A DNA stretch of 64,000 bases from Gemmatales bacterium (GCA_026004675.1 BPJP01000001.1:1044671-1108670); one strand, 5' to 3'; positions 45,231 to 55,113 are shown, numbered from the stretch's first letter. The notes: generated from the sequence alone by a model not told the origin. A program made the numbers and translations.

Positions 45231-47375
45231 CTATCGCTGTCGTATCTTCATATCGAGGTTCTTGACCAAAAACGCCCATTGGTCGGCGATTTCTTCGATG
45301 ACTTTGGCGGTTGGCTTGCCGGCGCCGTGGCCAGCGCGGGTTTCGATCCGGATCAGCACCGGCTTGGGTCCTTTGTGAGCATACTGCAAGGCGGCAGCGA
45401 ACTTGAAACTATGACCGGGTACGACGCGATCGTCGGTGTCGGCGGTCGTGATCAAAGTCGCAGGGTAACTTGTGCCTTTCTTGAGGTTGTGGTAAGGCGA
45501 ATAGGCATAAAGGGCCTTGAATTCTTCCGGATTGTCAGGCGAGCCGTAATCGTCGACCCAGAAGCGACCCGCCGTGAATTTGTGAAATCGCAGCATATCC
45601 ATCACGCCGACAGCCGGCAGGCAGGCACCAAACAAATCAGGCCGCTGCGTCATGCAAGCACCGACCAAAAGGCCACCGTTGCTGCCTCCCTGGATAGCCA
45701 GCTTGTCTGGCCGCGTGTACTTGTTTTCAATGAGCCACTCGGCGGCGGCAATGAAGTCATCGAATACGTTTTGTTTTTGCAACCGCGTGCCGGCCTTGTG
45801 CCAGGACTCGCCGTACTCGCCACCGCCTCGCAAATTCGCCATGGCGAAAACACCCCCCATCTCCATCCAGGCAAGTCGGCTGATCGAAAACCTCGGCGTC
45901 AAAGGAATGTTGAATCCGCCATAGCCGTACAGCAAAGTCGGATTGCTCCCGTCGAGCTTGATCCCTTTGCGATGCGAAAGGAACATCGGCACGCGCGTTC
46001 CGTCCTTGCTCTTGTAGAAAACTTGTTTGACTTCGTATTCGTCGGGGTCGAATTTGACGTCAGCCCGGCGAAATAGTTCGCTCTTGCCGGTAATCAAGTC
46101 ATAACGATAAATGGTCGGGGGCGTTGCGAAGCTGGAAAAGGAATAGAAGGTTTCCGTATCGGAGCGGCGACCACCGAATCCGCTCGCCGTTCCCAACGTC
46201 GGAAACTCGACCTCGCGAACGAATTTCCCATCCGTGGTGAAAATCTTGACCTGGGTGCTCGCATCTTTGAGGTATTTGGCCGCGAACAAATTGCCGACCA
46301 GGCTGACCCCTTGCAGCGTGTCTTTCGATTGCGGAATCACTTCCCGCCAATTCTCCCGTTCGGGGCGTCGAATGTCGATGGCGATCACCCTCCCTCTTGG
46401 AGCACCGAGGTCCGTTTTGAAATAGAACACGCTGTTGTCATTGCCGATGAACGTGTATTCGTTCTTGAAATGGTTGATAAGCTCGACCGGCATGCCGTAA
46501 CGCTCGGTCAGGTCCTTGTAAAGAATCCGGTACTTGTCGTCGGTTCCCTTCCAAACAGTGATGATCAGGTAACGCCCATCCTCCGTGACATCGCAGCTGT
46601 AGCCCCATTCCGGATGATCGGGACGGTAATAGACCAGCACGTCTTCGGATTGCGGCGTGCCGATGCGGTGGTAATAGACCTTTTGATTGAGGTTCAGGTC
46701 CTGGAACCGGGTGCCTTTTTTCGGCTCGTCGTATCGGCTGTAGAAGAATCCTTTGCCGTCCGCCGTCCAGGTCGTTCCCGTGAATTTGGTCCACTTGATT
46801 TCGTCGGGCAGAATTCTGCCCGTGTCGACTTCCATGACCTTCCAGGTCCGCCAGTCGGAGCCGGCCTCGGCAATGCCGTAGGCCAGATACTTGCCGTCGT
46901 CGCTGAACGACATACCCGACAGGGCCACCGTGCCGTCTTTGGACCACTTGTTGGGATCGATTAGCACCTCCGGCTCTGCGTTGAGAGAATCGAGTTTGTA
47001 CAGAACGTACTGGTTTTGCAGCCCGTCGTTCTTTTCATAAAAGTAGCGACCGCCGATACGAAACGGTACCGAATACTTTTCAAAGTTCCACAGTTCCGTC
47101 AATCTCTTTTGGATCGCCTTGCGTTCCGGAATTGCTTGCAGATATGCGAAGGTCACCTTATTCTGCGCTTCAACCCATTCGGCAACTTCTTTCGACTTGC
47201 GCACGTCTTCTTCGAGCCACCGATACGGATCGTGAACCTTCACCCCGTGGTACACGTCGTAATGATTCAGCCGCCTGGTTTTGGGATAACGCAATGGCTC
47301 GTCATCCGCTCGCACTACCGACAAACCGAAGCACACAGCCAGAGCAACAATCGCGGCGACATCGAACATGCGCAT
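45231..47375 (-). CDS. Prolyl oligopeptidase (S9 family), exported
   Basis: A 714-residue serine peptidase. The catalytic domain has the nucleophile in GGSNGGLLVGA, the Asp in TADTDDRVVPGHS and the His in TRAGHGAGKP; the N-terminal region is the seven-bladed propeller that gates small peptides (opening block RRLNHYDVYHGVKVHDPYRWLE). A signal peptide (MFDVAAIVALAVCFGLSVVRA) shows it acts outside the cytoplasm. I take the ATG at 47375, six bases after AAGGAG; starts at 47378 and 47405 are also in frame. It cleaves short proline-containing peptides, by family. Stands alone, with its own promoter. Confidence 0.93.
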   Translation of the reverse strand: MRMFDVAAIVALAVCFGLSVVRADDEPLRYPKTRRLNHYDVYHGVKVHDPYRWLEEDVRKSKEVAEWVEAQNKVTFAYLQAIPERKAIQKRLTELWNFEKYSVPFRIGGRYFYEKNDGLQNQYVLYKLDSLNAEPEVLIDPNKWSKDGTVALSGMSFSDDGKYLAYGIAEAGSDWRTWKVMEVDTGRILPDEIKWTKFTGTTWTADGKGFFYSRYDEPKKGTRFQDLNLNQKVYYHRIGTPQSEDVLVYYRPDHPEWGYSCDVTEDGRYLIITVWKGTDDKYRILYKDLTERYGMPVELINHFKNEYTFIGNDNSVFYFKTDLGAPRGRVIAIDIRRPERENWREVIPQSKDTLQGVSLVGNLFAAKYLKDASTQVKIFTTDGKFVREVEFPTLGTASGFGGRRSDTETFYSFSSFATPPTIYRYDLITGKSELFRRADVKFDPDEYEVKQVFYKSKDGTRVPMFLSHRKGIKLDGSNPTLLYGYGGFNIPLTPRFSISRLAWMEMGGVFAMANLRGGGEYGESWHKAGTRLQKQNVFDDFIAAAEWLIENKYTRPDKLAIQGGSNGGLLVGACMTQRPDLFGACLPAVGVMDMLRFHKFTAGRFWVDDYGSPDNPEEFKALYAYSPYHNLKKGTSYPATLITTADTDDRVVPGHSFKFAAALQYAHKGPKPVLIRIETRAGHGAGKPTAKVIEEIADQWAFLVKNLDMKIRQR

Positions 47376-47483
47376 CATCAACTCCTTGACAGGAATGCTC
47401 ATCATGCTGGCAGAACAACGCCTGCCCTGCGGGAAGTTCTTACCCGCTCCGAACCGGTCGTTCCTATTGCGCGACGCACCCGT

Positions 47484-47511
47484 ATTGTACTACGCTGCCA
47501 GTGGAGTCCAA
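47484..47511 (-). promoter_or_regulatory. Candidate promoter of the oligopeptidase gene
   Basis: TTGGAC (47511-47506), a 16-base spacer and TACAAT (47489-47484) on the minus strand, about 110 bases before the start. Confidence 0.4.
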
Positions 47512-47536
47512 GTTTGAATATTCCGAAGGCTATTAA

Positions 47537-47580
47537 AGAAAAAAACCCCGCTGAACGTCCATGATGTCCGAACAGCGGGG
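47537..47580 (-). terminator. Rho-independent terminator
   Basis: CCCCGCTG (47546-47553) pairs with CAGCGGGG (47573-47580), followed on the minus strand by eight bases dominated by T. It would end the lipoprotein transcript, 137 bases after the stop. Confidence 0.7.
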
Positions 47581-47716
47581 CCGGAACAGAGAAGAGGCCA
47601 GTCACCTGCATATTAACGATGGCAAACCGTCGGTCAAGAAAAAAGTTGCAAAAGTTAGCCGACAGGGCGAGGCAGCCGAGAGGGATGGCCAGCAGCCAGG
47701 CTGTCAGATCGAGGTG

Positions 47717-48613
47717 CTACCGGGATTTGCCGGGGGCGAAGTCGGCGCTTCGAAACTGGAAGCCGACCACGTATTCGTCGCGACTGACAAGCGATCGTGT
47801 TTGCACTTTTTCTACCGGCGGAGCGAACGTGGTCCGGATGATCTGTCCGCTTTCGGGGCTGCGTGCCCGTCGAGTGATATGCCAGTTTGGCAACCAACAC
47901 ACAATTTCGTAATCGCCTGGCGGAACGTCTTCCAGACGAAACGATCCGCTGGCATCCGTTCGGGTGTAGTACGGATGGTCGGAAACAAACAAGTATCCGC
48001 GCATCCAATAAAAGCCTGTTCCGCTCGACAATTCCACGAGACCAGAACGGTGAAATCGTCTCATCAATGGTTGGTGCGGATCGGGAAAAGCCAGGGTAAA
48101 AAATGCCGCGCCTGTGGCACGCAAGTTGTGCGGGACATTCTGTCTGGAAACCATCAGGACCTCGTCGCCCCGGCGCACGAAACCCACTGGTGCGGGAACA
48201 TCCCCTTGCAGGATGCGGATACGGTAGTCGACCTGTTCGATGCGAACAGGTGGGTGATGCCAAGGCCGACAACGGTCCGGGTCAACGTGCCTCAAGAAAA
48301 CGACGGCGTTTTGAATGCCCCGACTTTTCGGATCGATCGCTGGGGCATTGGGGTTAGGGACCTGAAGGCGAACACGCAAAGGAGCCGGAGCCAGAGGTGT
48401 AGCGCGAATGTCAAGAACCGCGATATCCGGCAAAGGTCCTTCCCATGTTACCCTCCCGCGGAGCACGACTCGCTGTTCCGCTATTTTGGGCTTTGTCGAC
48501 GAGTCCAGACGGGTCGAATCGACGTCTGGTTGGGGATCGGAACAGGCGATCAATGCCAGGCACACACCGCCGACCACAGTTAGTAATCGCGACCGTTGGC
48601 CCACGGCAATCAT
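47717..48613 (-). CDS. Lipoprotein with carboxypeptidase-regulatory-like domain
   Basis: A 298-residue protein with a lipobox (LALIACSD, Cys24 lipidated). Residues 45-200 resemble a cupredoxin-like or methylamine-utilisation-type fold (VVLRGRVTWEGPLP, AVVFLRHVDP, VPHNLRATGAAFFTLAF), but I cannot assign metal ligands with confidence. Residues 205-270 form a regulatory-like beta sandwich (TRTDASGSFRLEDVPPGDYEI, then CWLPNWHI). Such two-part proteins are common on planctomycete surfaces. It is divergent from the cupin gene, 101 bases away. Function unknown. Confidence 0.75.
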   Translation of the reverse strand: MIAVGQRSRLLTVVGGVCLALIACSDPQPDVDSTRLDSSTKPKIAEQRVVLRGRVTWEGPLPDIAVLDIRATPLAPAPLRVRLQVPNPNAPAIDPKSRGIQNAVVFLRHVDPDRCRPWHHPPVRIEQVDYRIRILQGDVPAPVGFVRRGDEVLMVSRQNVPHNLRATGAAFFTLAFPDPHQPLMRRFHRSGLVELSSGTGFYWMRGYLFVSDHPYYTRTDASGSFRLEDVPPGDYEIVCWLPNWHITRRARSPESGQIIRTTFAPPVEKVQTRSLVSRDEYVVGFQFRSADFAPGKSR

Positions 48614-48714
48614 CCTTTCCTTTGCACTCGCAGGGTCGTATACTCGATGACGTGACCGTTGGCGGCCCTTGTCGCCATAGGCAATTGCCGGTTTTCATCT
48701 TTGGGAGGGATTCA

Positions 48715-49098
48715 ATGCCTGTCTCCACCAACAAAGGCTATCTCGTCAGGCACGTAAACGATTCGCCGACTGTTCCGTGTCCCTGTGGTCAAAGTACGCG
48801 AATTCTTACTCGCAACGATGAACCTGTTTGCAATCTGCACGTCACCTTTATCAAGGACTCGGTGATGCATTACCACAAAGAATGCACCGAGGTTTACTAT
48901 ATTCTCCAAGGTCGGGGCAAGATGGAATTGAACGGCGATGTCATCGAGGTGGAGCCAGGGAACGTGATCTTCATCGAGCCTTTTACCAGGCATCGTTTGT
49001 GGAGCGACGAGGGCGTATCCACGATCGTGTTCGGTGTCCCCGCCCTGAATCCGGAGGATGAATACTTCGATGACGGCCAGCCTTCGGCTGTGGACTAA
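48715..49098 (+). CDS. Cupin-domain protein
   Basis: A 127-residue single-domain cupin. The first motif is MHYHKECTEVYYILQGRGKM, giving the metal ligands His, His and Glu; the second is PGNVIFIEPFTRHRLW with the fourth His. The start at 48715 follows GGGAGG and gives MPVSTNKGYLV; a longer frame back to 48445 lies in the divergent promoter region. It may be a small dioxygenase, isomerase or sugar-binding regulator; the sequence does not say which. An N-terminal Cys pair (CPCGQS) is odd. Confidence 0.85.
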   Translation: MPVSTNKGYLVRHVNDSPTVPCPCGQSTRILTRNDEPVCNLHVTFIKDSVMHYHKECTEVYYILQGRGKMELNGDVIEVEPGNVIFIEPFTRHRLWSDEGVSTIVFGVPALNPEDEYFDDGQPSAVD

Positions 49099-49201
49099 TC
49101 CCCGAATTGCCCAGTTGCTCTATTCTATTCCGCTTAAGCGGCTTCTTTTGAAAATAGCCGGAGCAGCGGCTCGGGTGGAGCTTTCTTTAAGCGGGTGTCA
49201 A

Positions 49202-51592
49202 TCATTTCAGCGTCGCTGGTATGCGGATCAGGTCGATTTCCTGAAGCTGCTCGGGTGAAAGTTTCCTCCTCGGGTTTGTTGCCAGCTGATGAAGTTCAAA
49301 CGCTCGTTGCGCTTGCCGAGCCGCTTCGACCTGGTCGTTTGCCAGCAAGAGAGCATGGGCGAGTTGGAAGCGATAGTGGGCGTTGTTGGGAACGCGGTCG
49401 ACGATTTGCTTCATGGCATAGGCGGCCTTTTCATAGAATTCTTCGCTTTTTTCCCTGGAACGCTGGGCGGCTTCCATGTTCAACCAATAGATGACCCGCC
49501 AGCCAGCAATGCCTTGGGGGTCCGAATCGGTCGCCAAATGTGCCTGGGCCAGAGCCTGAATGCGAACTCGCTCGATGTTACCTCGCTTGGGGTAATAGTA
49601 GAGCCAGAGGCGGCCGTAACATTCCGCCAGGTCCACTCGGCAGTCGGCAAAATCCGGATCAGCTTTGACAGCAGCTTCCAGAGGCTCCTGAATCGCCGTT
49701 TTGAAATAGCGTTCGGCTTTCTGGTAAGTCAGCGACTGACGGTACTTGTCCGGTTCCTGATCGGCCCGCTGGAGCAATTCATCGTACAGCGCGTAGTGCT
49801 GTCGGGCTGACTGGCGCTTTTGGTTGGCCGAAGTTGTTGGGTAGTATGTCACAAAGAAATAAAACAGAGCGATGCCAGCCAGTATCGGCAGCGAAGCCAG
49901 AACGACGATCTTCGTCGATATCTCTCTGGGAGTGGCGATCCGAGCGCAAGCCAGGGCAAGCGCGACAGCGACCCACATGGGTTGCGCTACGGAAGGAAAG
50001 GCGATTCCACCTGATACGCACAGGTTGATCAGCACCGCCCCCACTCCCATCGTCAACGCCGCCGACCGAGACGAACCTTGCCAGCCGATGCTTTCCAATA
50101 AGGCGAAAGAGGCAAACCAGAGAACGGTCCGGCCGGCTGTCTCGGCCGTGAAAAGAACGATCTGGTCGGGGGCATCGGCGCCGTGAAACGTGGACGCTGT
50201 CAGCATGAACGCAAGCGTCAGGCCGGCGATGCCGCCGAGATAGTATTCCCAGTAGGTTCCCGTACGAGGGGACGCATCCTCGGCAGCTTTGTCTGGCGGC
50301 TCTTCCCTGGCGAAAACCAATCGCCGGCAAATAGCGAAAAAGAACAGCCCTATGGTCAGCAAAAGGGCGACTGCCGCAAAAATGCCGCTTGTGGCCCACA
50401 CTTCCAGGGCGAAATTGTGCGGGTCTTTGATATCCTCGAACGACTGGGGAGCCATGTAGAATTGATAAAATCGGCCAAAATTCCCAGGCCCCACGCCAAG
50501 CCATGGATGGTCCTGGATCATTTGCCAGGTATCGGACCAGTATTGTTGCCGTAAGGCAAGCGACCGCTCGCCGCTTTCAAATGCTTTTCGCACTGGTTCG
50601 ATTTGCCAGGCCAGAGAGGCTGCCGCGCCACACAAGACGACCGTGCCGACCACAACCGCTGGCCGTTGTTTGAACCATTGCCGCCAGGTGACGATGGCGG
50701 CGAGCAACGTCACTGCCACCAGCGCGAGCATTCCACCCCGACTTTTGGTCAAAACAAGAGCCGCAACGAGCAGGAGAGCCCCTACCACCGTCAGGCTGAT
50801 TTTCCAAAAAGGAAGCCGTCGGCGTATGGCTACACCTGCCCAACCTGCCCCAACTGGAATCAGCAAGGCCAGGAAGCTGGCAAAGGAATTCGGGTGGCTG
50901 TAGGTTGCGTAGATGCCCATGTTGGTGCGTTCGAGCAGCAGCTGTCGGGCATCGGGTTCGTCGATGATGAGTCGCGTGGCAAGACGTCCTGTTTCCAGTT
51001 CTTCCCTCAGTGCAGGCAAGGTAACGAAATGCTGGTAAATGCCAAAGCCCGCCAGGCTGATGGCGGTGGCCACGAAGGCAGCGAGCAGGCGTTGCTGGTC
51101 CGCCTCGCTGCGGACCAACTGCCGCACAAGGCAAAACGCAAGCAAAAGCGCGAACCACTCCCAGGCGATAAGCCAGGCAGGATGTTTGTAAGGCGCCGAC
51201 CAGGCAGTACTGGCAAACACCAAAGCAACAACGATCAGCAAACCGGCTTCGATACCGCCGACGTACCAGGTGCGCTCGCCGCTGTAGATTCGATACCATC
51301 CCCAAACCGCAGCGAGCACGAACCAAAGCATGGTAAGCGACATGCCGACGGCGTCGGAATTCGGGCTTTTGACCAGTCCAGGATCTTCGCCGAAGACCAG
51401 AGGCCGGGCGACCACTAAAGCCGTGATCCCTCCCAAAAGTGCTCGGCGGAGCAATTCCTGACCCGAAAGCGGAGCGACTCGGGCTGCCTTCATCGAAAGG
51501 ACGGTTGACTCGGTTGCCATTGAAAACCAAAACCCTGCAAACTTCGATCCAAACCAGAGCTGGCACCTTCGCAGGAAATCTGCGATTGCCAA
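49202..51592 (-). CDS. O-antigen ligase (Wzy_C)-like membrane protein with TPR-like tail
   Basis: A 796-residue protein with about a dozen membrane segments between residues 50 and 570 and a large periplasmic loop containing the family motif in HPWLGVGPGNF and DPHNFALEVW. This is the Wzy_C/O-antigen ligase superfamily, which transfers glycans or polymerises repeat units at the periplasmic face. The last 200 residues are soluble and helical with TPR character (AVKADPDFADCRVDLAECYG, RVPNNAHYRFQLAHALLLAN). The start could be the ATG at 51592 or internal Met residues before the first membrane segment. It follows an unknown membrane gene by 32 bases. Confidence 0.85.
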   Translation of the reverse strand: MAIADFLRRCQLWFGSKFAGFWFSMATESTVLSMKAARVAPLSGQELLRRALLGGITALVVARPLVFGEDPGLVKSPNSDAVGMSLTMLWFVLAAVWGWYRIYSGERTWYVGGIEAGLLIVVALVFASTAWSAPYKHPAWLIAWEWFALLLAFCLVRQLVRSEADQQRLLAAFVATAISLAGFGIYQHFVTLPALREELETGRLATRLIIDEPDARQLLLERTNMGIYATYSHPNSFASFLALLIPVGAGWAGVAIRRRLPFWKISLTVVGALLLVAALVLTKSRGGMLALVAVTLLAAIVTWRQWFKQRPAVVVGTVVLCGAAASLAWQIEPVRKAFESGERSLALRQQYWSDTWQMIQDHPWLGVGPGNFGRFYQFYMAPQSFEDIKDPHNFALEVWATSGIFAAVALLLTIGLFFFAICRRLVFAREEPPDKAAEDASPRTGTYWEYYLGGIAGLTLAFMLTASTFHGADAPDQIVLFTAETAGRTVLWFASFALLESIGWQGSSRSAALTMGVGAVLINLCVSGGIAFPSVAQPMWVAVALALACARIATPREISTKIVVLASLPILAGIALFYFFVTYYPTTSANQKRQSARQHYALYDELLQRADQEPDKYRQSLTYQKAERYFKTAIQEPLEAAVKADPDFADCRVDLAECYGRLWLYYYPKRGNIERVRIQALAQAHLATDSDPQGIAGWRVIYWLNMEAAQRSREKSEEFYEKAAYAMKQIVDRVPNNAHYRFQLAHALLLANDQVEAARQAQRAFELHQLATNPRRKLSPEQLQEIDLIRIPATLK

Positions 51593-51624
51593 AACTCAGC
51601 GGCGAAATGGTGAACCCGGAAACG

Positions 51625-52800
51625 TCACGTTCGTTGAGGCTGTTCCCAGTCGTCCTCGTCTTCCGTACGAAACCCGGAGGGTTCACGAAAGGTTTCTCGC
51701 ATGGGGGGCACGTTCCCCGCTTCGATGTTTTCGATGGCCTCGTCGCTGGACAGGATGAGACGTTTGCGGATGCGCTGATCGTCACGGCGGTACCATAACC
51801 AGATGATCAAAGCAAAGAGGAACGTGCCGGCGAGCAGTCCCAGGAACAACGTCATCATTTCGATTCCAGTCGACGCCGTACCACTTTGCTTGATGAGAAT
51901 GGGAGATCGGCCAACCAAAAGAGGAACGACATGGTACACCGGTTTACCGTTGCGCACTTCGGCCGATTTGTATCGGGCCAGCTTGAAAAAATAGCCATAA
52001 AACACGATTTGCTGATACATTTTTTCACTCGGCTCCAATCCCTCCGGGAGTTCGGTAAAGACGATCCAGGTCGGATTGACGCCATAAGCGCGCGGGTCGA
52101 AGGTCCACCCCTCGTATAGTTCCTTGACGCCCGCCAGTTTGACGAGTGCATCCGGTAGTTTGTCCCATTTTCGCAGGCGAACCAAGGCACCATGCAGGCG
52201 AACGATCTTGCCACGATATTCGGCGGGAAAGCGATACATATGCCCATAGGTTATCGTCGTGTCGGCGTGGGCTTTGAAGGATGGGACGGATGCCCTCGAC
52301 GCCAGGTTCAAAACATAGGTGTACGCGGTCAATTCTGGACGGCGACCACGGGAACCGAAATTGGGAATCTCGACACCATCTTCAATAAACCAGGAACTGA
52401 GATCGAGCGGACGAGCCTCCAGCGGCCCGGTGGCGACTTCCTGGACTGCAGCGGGTTGCGGCAAAAACCCATACTCATAACCCAGACGAATCATGCTGAT
52501 GGCTTCGACCGGCTCGGCACGAAAAACGGACGCAGCTACCAGCGCTTGTTGGTTGATTGGTGAAAGCGGGGGCTGGGGAATCGCCAAAACGTTGACAACA
52601 TTCGGACCGGCACTCAAACCGATGACCTGCGCGGTAGCCAGCGCAGTCGGCAAAGCATGCGAATTGTCAATCGTTGGCTGGGAAGGCGTGACTGGCTTGC
52701 GTTGGACATTGTCCTTCGGAGCGGACCAAAGGCTCAACGTGCAGACGATGCAAAACGCCAGCCAACTGCCGAATAACAAGTGAAACTTTTCTTTTAGCAT
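51625..52800 (-). CDS. Membrane-anchored protein of unknown function
   Basis: A 391-residue protein that I do not recognise. It has an N-terminal hydrophobic segment (LFGSWLAFCIVCTLSLW), a large soluble region with a beta-rich core (residues 140-290; MYRFPAEYRGKIVRLHGALV, WIVFTELPEGLEPSEKMYQQ), one membrane segment near 320 (MMTLFLGLLAGTFLFALIIW) and an acidic cytoplasmic tail. The core resembles OB-fold-like barrels in strand order only. It overlaps no gene and lies 32 bases before the O-antigen-ligase-like gene, so the two are probably co-transcribed and may work together in envelope glycan assembly; inferred. Confidence 0.7.
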   Translation of the reverse strand: MLKEKFHLLFGSWLAFCIVCTLSLWSAPKDNVQRKPVTPSQPTIDNSHALPTALATAQVIGLSAGPNVVNVLAIPQPPLSPINQQALVAASVFRAEPVEAISMIRLGYEYGFLPQPAAVQEVATGPLEARPLDLSSWFIEDGVEIPNFGSRGRRPELTAYTYVLNLASRASVPSFKAHADTTITYGHMYRFPAEYRGKIVRLHGALVRLRKWDKLPDALVKLAGVKELYEGWTFDPRAYGVNPTWIVFTELPEGLEPSEKMYQQIVFYGYFFKLARYKSAEVRNGKPVYHVVPLLVGRSPILIKQSGTASTGIEMMTLFLGLLAGTFLFALIIWLWYRRDDQRIRKRLILSSDEAIENIEAGNVPPMRETFREPSGFRTEDEDDWEQPQRT

Positions 52801-53154
52801 AACACAACCTCAGCCTTGTTCGGCAAACGATAATGTTTCCCAGCCGACTGGCTTTTCGACGATGCCAGCGAAAGGTTGTTTCCGGTCGACCGCCCCCCGC
52901 ACCGACGAAGTCTTTTTGTTACTGAACATGCCAGCACAAGAACAAGGCTCAGTTGCGCTGCGAAGAAAACGATGGAACCTGCACGATCCGAGGAAACACC
53001 CATCTGCCAGCGACAGGCACGTTGCCGAGCCTGTTTACATCCACCGCCGATGGTAACCGACAAAAGAGCGAATGGAAAGGACCAGAAAGGATTATTCGGC
53101 GGACGGCGAAAAAGGGATGGCGGCGCCGTCCGCACTGACGCACGGACTATGCGA
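52801..53154. other. Intergenic region
   Basis: 354 bases without a supported gene. A perfect 10-bp hairpin (53099-53108 with 53124-53133) lies 22 bases after the minus-strand ExbD stop. No other element was seen. Confidence 0.45.
53099..53133 (-). terminator. Hairpin after the ExbD gene
   Basis: GCGGACGGCG (53099-53108) pairs with CGCCGTCCGC (53124-53133). The minus strand continues CCGAATAATCC without a T run, so it is terminator-like but not canonical. Confidence 0.4.
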
Positions 53155-53670
53155 TTAACCCCCATCTTCAGGAGGAGCAAAGCTGATATTCTCAAAACCA
53201 GCCTTCTTGCAGGCATCCATTACTTGGATGGTTGCGGACCATTTCACTTTGTTTTGACATTCGATCTTGACTGCGCTGGAACCGCCGCTGTCGGCGAGTT
53301 TTTTGTGCTCGTCGGTCAAAAAGCGGCGCAACTGGTCGACAGTTTGGAAAGCCTGCGGGCCGGTAAAGCCTTCGACTTCGAGCGAAGTGATTTGGCCGAC
53401 ATTGTCACCGGTCAACGCGGTCCCGACTTTGATTTTCAGCTCTGATTCTTTGCCGATCTCTTTGTCGGGAATCACATCGGTGCTGACGTTCTCGAGACGG
53501 TCCGCTTTGGCTTCGCCGGAAGCAGGCAGCATCAAATCCATATGCCCTTCCATCGCGGAAGGTTGGTAGGTGAAGATAAAGAAGGTTAAGAGTTGAAACG
53601 CCATATCCAGCATGGGCGTGATCGGAAGCTCGACTTCCGGACCTTCTTCGCCACCTCGTTTTCGCCGCAT
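53155..53670 (-). CDS. ExbD/TolR-family biopolymer transport protein (second copy)
   Basis: A 171-residue protein. The single membrane helix (ITPMLDMAFQLLTFFIFTY) contains the conserved proton-path Asp, preceded by the typical ELPITPMLD. The periplasmic part ends in CQNKVKWSATIQVMDACKKA, the TolR/ExbD fold. It forms the last gene of an ExbB-ExbD-ExbD operon and starts 10 bases after the first ExbD. Two different ExbD proteins may make a heteromeric stator, or serve alternative partners. Confidence 0.9.
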   Translation of the reverse strand: MRRKRGGEEGPEVELPITPMLDMAFQLLTFFIFTYQPSAMEGHMDLMLPASGEAKADRLENVSTDVIPDKEIGKESELKIKVGTALTGDNVGQITSLEVEGFTGPQAFQTVDQLRRFLTDEHKKLADSGGSSAVKIECQNKVKWSATIQVMDACKKAGFENISFAPPEDGG

Positions 53671-53680
53671 GGTTCACCCT

Positions 53681-54151
53681 CTAAGTCTTCTTTGCACCAA
53701 GAATTTCGGCACGGATTTGCAGTTTCTTGTAACCACGTTCTTTGCATTTGCGCATCAATGTGAACACCTGGCCGTAGTCGCAGTGCTGGTCGGCGCGGAT
53801 CACAATCGTGGTATTCACTTCGCCGCTGCCGCCATTGAGGATGTCGAGATTCTTGGCGTCCTCATAGCTTTTGCGCAGGTATTCGTCCCATTCGTAAAGG
53901 TGCTTCATCGGCTCGTGACCTGGGACGACAAGCGCGCCGTTGCGATCGATGTTGAGGAACATCACGGAATTGGCGGCCTGCGTCTTGTCCATGGGCACGG
54001 CCGACTCCGCGGGCGGCAGCTTGATGTTCTGGTTCACTTGCTCCGACACGAAGTTGACGCACATCATGAAGAACATCAGAAGCTGCAATACGACGTCAAG
54101 AAGTGGCGTGAGATTGGGTTCTGCACTGTCGCCAGACGGACCGTGAGCCAT
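53681..54151 (-). CDS. ExbD/TolR-family biopolymer transport protein (first copy)
   Basis: A 156-residue protein with the conserved Asp in LTPLLDVVLQLLMFFMMCVN. The C-terminal block TTIVIRADQHCDYGQVFTLM is the standard ExbD/TolR periplasmic strand set. It lies 101 bases after the MotA/ExbB gene and 10 before the other ExbD. With the channel protein it would harness the proton gradient to drive an outer-membrane or cell-wall process; no TonB or receptor gene is close. Confidence 0.92.
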   Translation of the reverse strand: MAHGPSGDSAEPNLTPLLDVVLQLLMFFMMCVNFVSEQVNQNIKLPPAESAVPMDKTQAANSVMFLNIDRNGALVVPGHEPMKHLYEWDEYLRKSYEDAKNLDILNGGSGEVNTTIVIRADQHCDYGQVFTLMRKCKERGYKKLQIRAEILGAKKT

Positions 54152-54252
54152 ACATCACCTCTTCCTTATTTGCCTGATCATCTAAAACCTTGTCGCGATC
54201 AAGGGGCGAGAGATTACCAAAAAAATGGGCGTGGGCGAAAATTTTTCTGGGC

Positions 54253-55113
54253 TTATGTGGCAGGTTTGACACCAGCACCGGCCGGCGCTGCATTGGCCCC
54301 TGGCGAGGCCGCTCCCGCAGGTGCGCCAGGCTTGCGCGAATTGTGGTACATCTGCGTCAGCAAGTCGTCCGCAATGTTGGCCGTGTCCATCGAAATGCGG
54401 ATCAACCGGTTGCGGAAAAACGCATGGCAAAAAATAGCGGGCACCGACAAGGCAATACCCAGAAGCGTCACCACCAAGGCGTGCGAAATACCACGTGCCA
54501 ACTCTTCGGGCCTCGGCGTTGCGCCGGGTTTTGCCAACTCCATAAACGCGATGATCATCCCAAACACCGTACCGACCAGCCCGATCATCGGCCCCAGCGT
54601 ACCAATGGTAGCCAGGTAGGCGATAAGCTGCTCCTTGCTTGCTTTAATGCTTTCGACCATGTTCAAAGCGGCTTCCCGTGCGTCTTCGATGCCGTATTGC
54701 AGACGCCCCATGCCAGCAGTCAAAACCCGACCGACGAAAGACGGCTCATTACGTGCCAGTTCAAACGCCTGCTTGAACTGGCGGCGGTTGACTGTATCGG
54801 TGAATTCCTCGACGAAGTAGGGGGGAATGCAACTGGACATCCGCAAATCCATTGCCAGCAAAACGACGATCGTAACGAGAATGATCGAAATCAACAAAAG
54901 GAGCGGACCAAAGATTGGACCGGCTGATTCGATGATGTGCGTGATGAGTTTGGGTTGTTCGGCGGTCTTGGCGACCTCTTCACCGCCTGCGGCTGGATCC
55001 TCTTGCGCTACGGCGCGCTCGCTCATCACAAACCCGCTCACGAAGAATACGAGCAGCGCCAACAAAGCAAAGGCGAATACCCGTGAGCATTTCAGTCCGC
55101 TGGAAGCTCCCAT
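54253..55113 (-). CDS. MotA/TolQ/ExbB proton-channel protein
   Basis: A 286-residue protein with a signal-like N-terminal helix (VFAFALLALLVFFVSGFVMS), one membrane helix near residue 75 (FGPLLLLISIILVTIVVLLA), and two conserved helices in the second half (LATIGTLGPMIGLVGTVFGM and ALVVTLLGIALSVPAIFCHA), the hallmark TolQ/ExbB block. The tail is Ala/Pro/Gly-rich. It pairs with two ExbD proteins downstream. The likely role is to energise outer-membrane transport or envelope constriction (ExbBD or TolQR); the sequence alone does not separate them. Confidence 0.93.
   Translation of the reverse strand: MGASSGLKCSRVFAFALLALLVFFVSGFVMSERAVAQEDPAAGGEEVAKTAEQPKLITHIIESAGPIFGPLLLLISIILVTIVVLLAMDLRMSSCIPPYFVEEFTDTVNRRQFKQAFELARNEPSFVGRVLTAGMGRLQYGIEDAREAALNMVESIKASKEQLIAYLATIGTLGPMIGLVGTVFGMIIAFMELAKPGATPRPEELARGISHALVVTLLGIALSVPAIFCHAFFRNRLIRISMDTANIADDLLTQMYHNSRKPGAPAGAASPGANAAPAGAGVKPAT

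Larger units (their letters stand above)
47376..47716. other. Intergenic region with promoter and terminator
   Basis: About 340 bases with the oligopeptidase promoter (47484-47511) and the terminator of the minus-strand lipoprotein gene (47537-47580). No gene is supported. Confidence 0.5.
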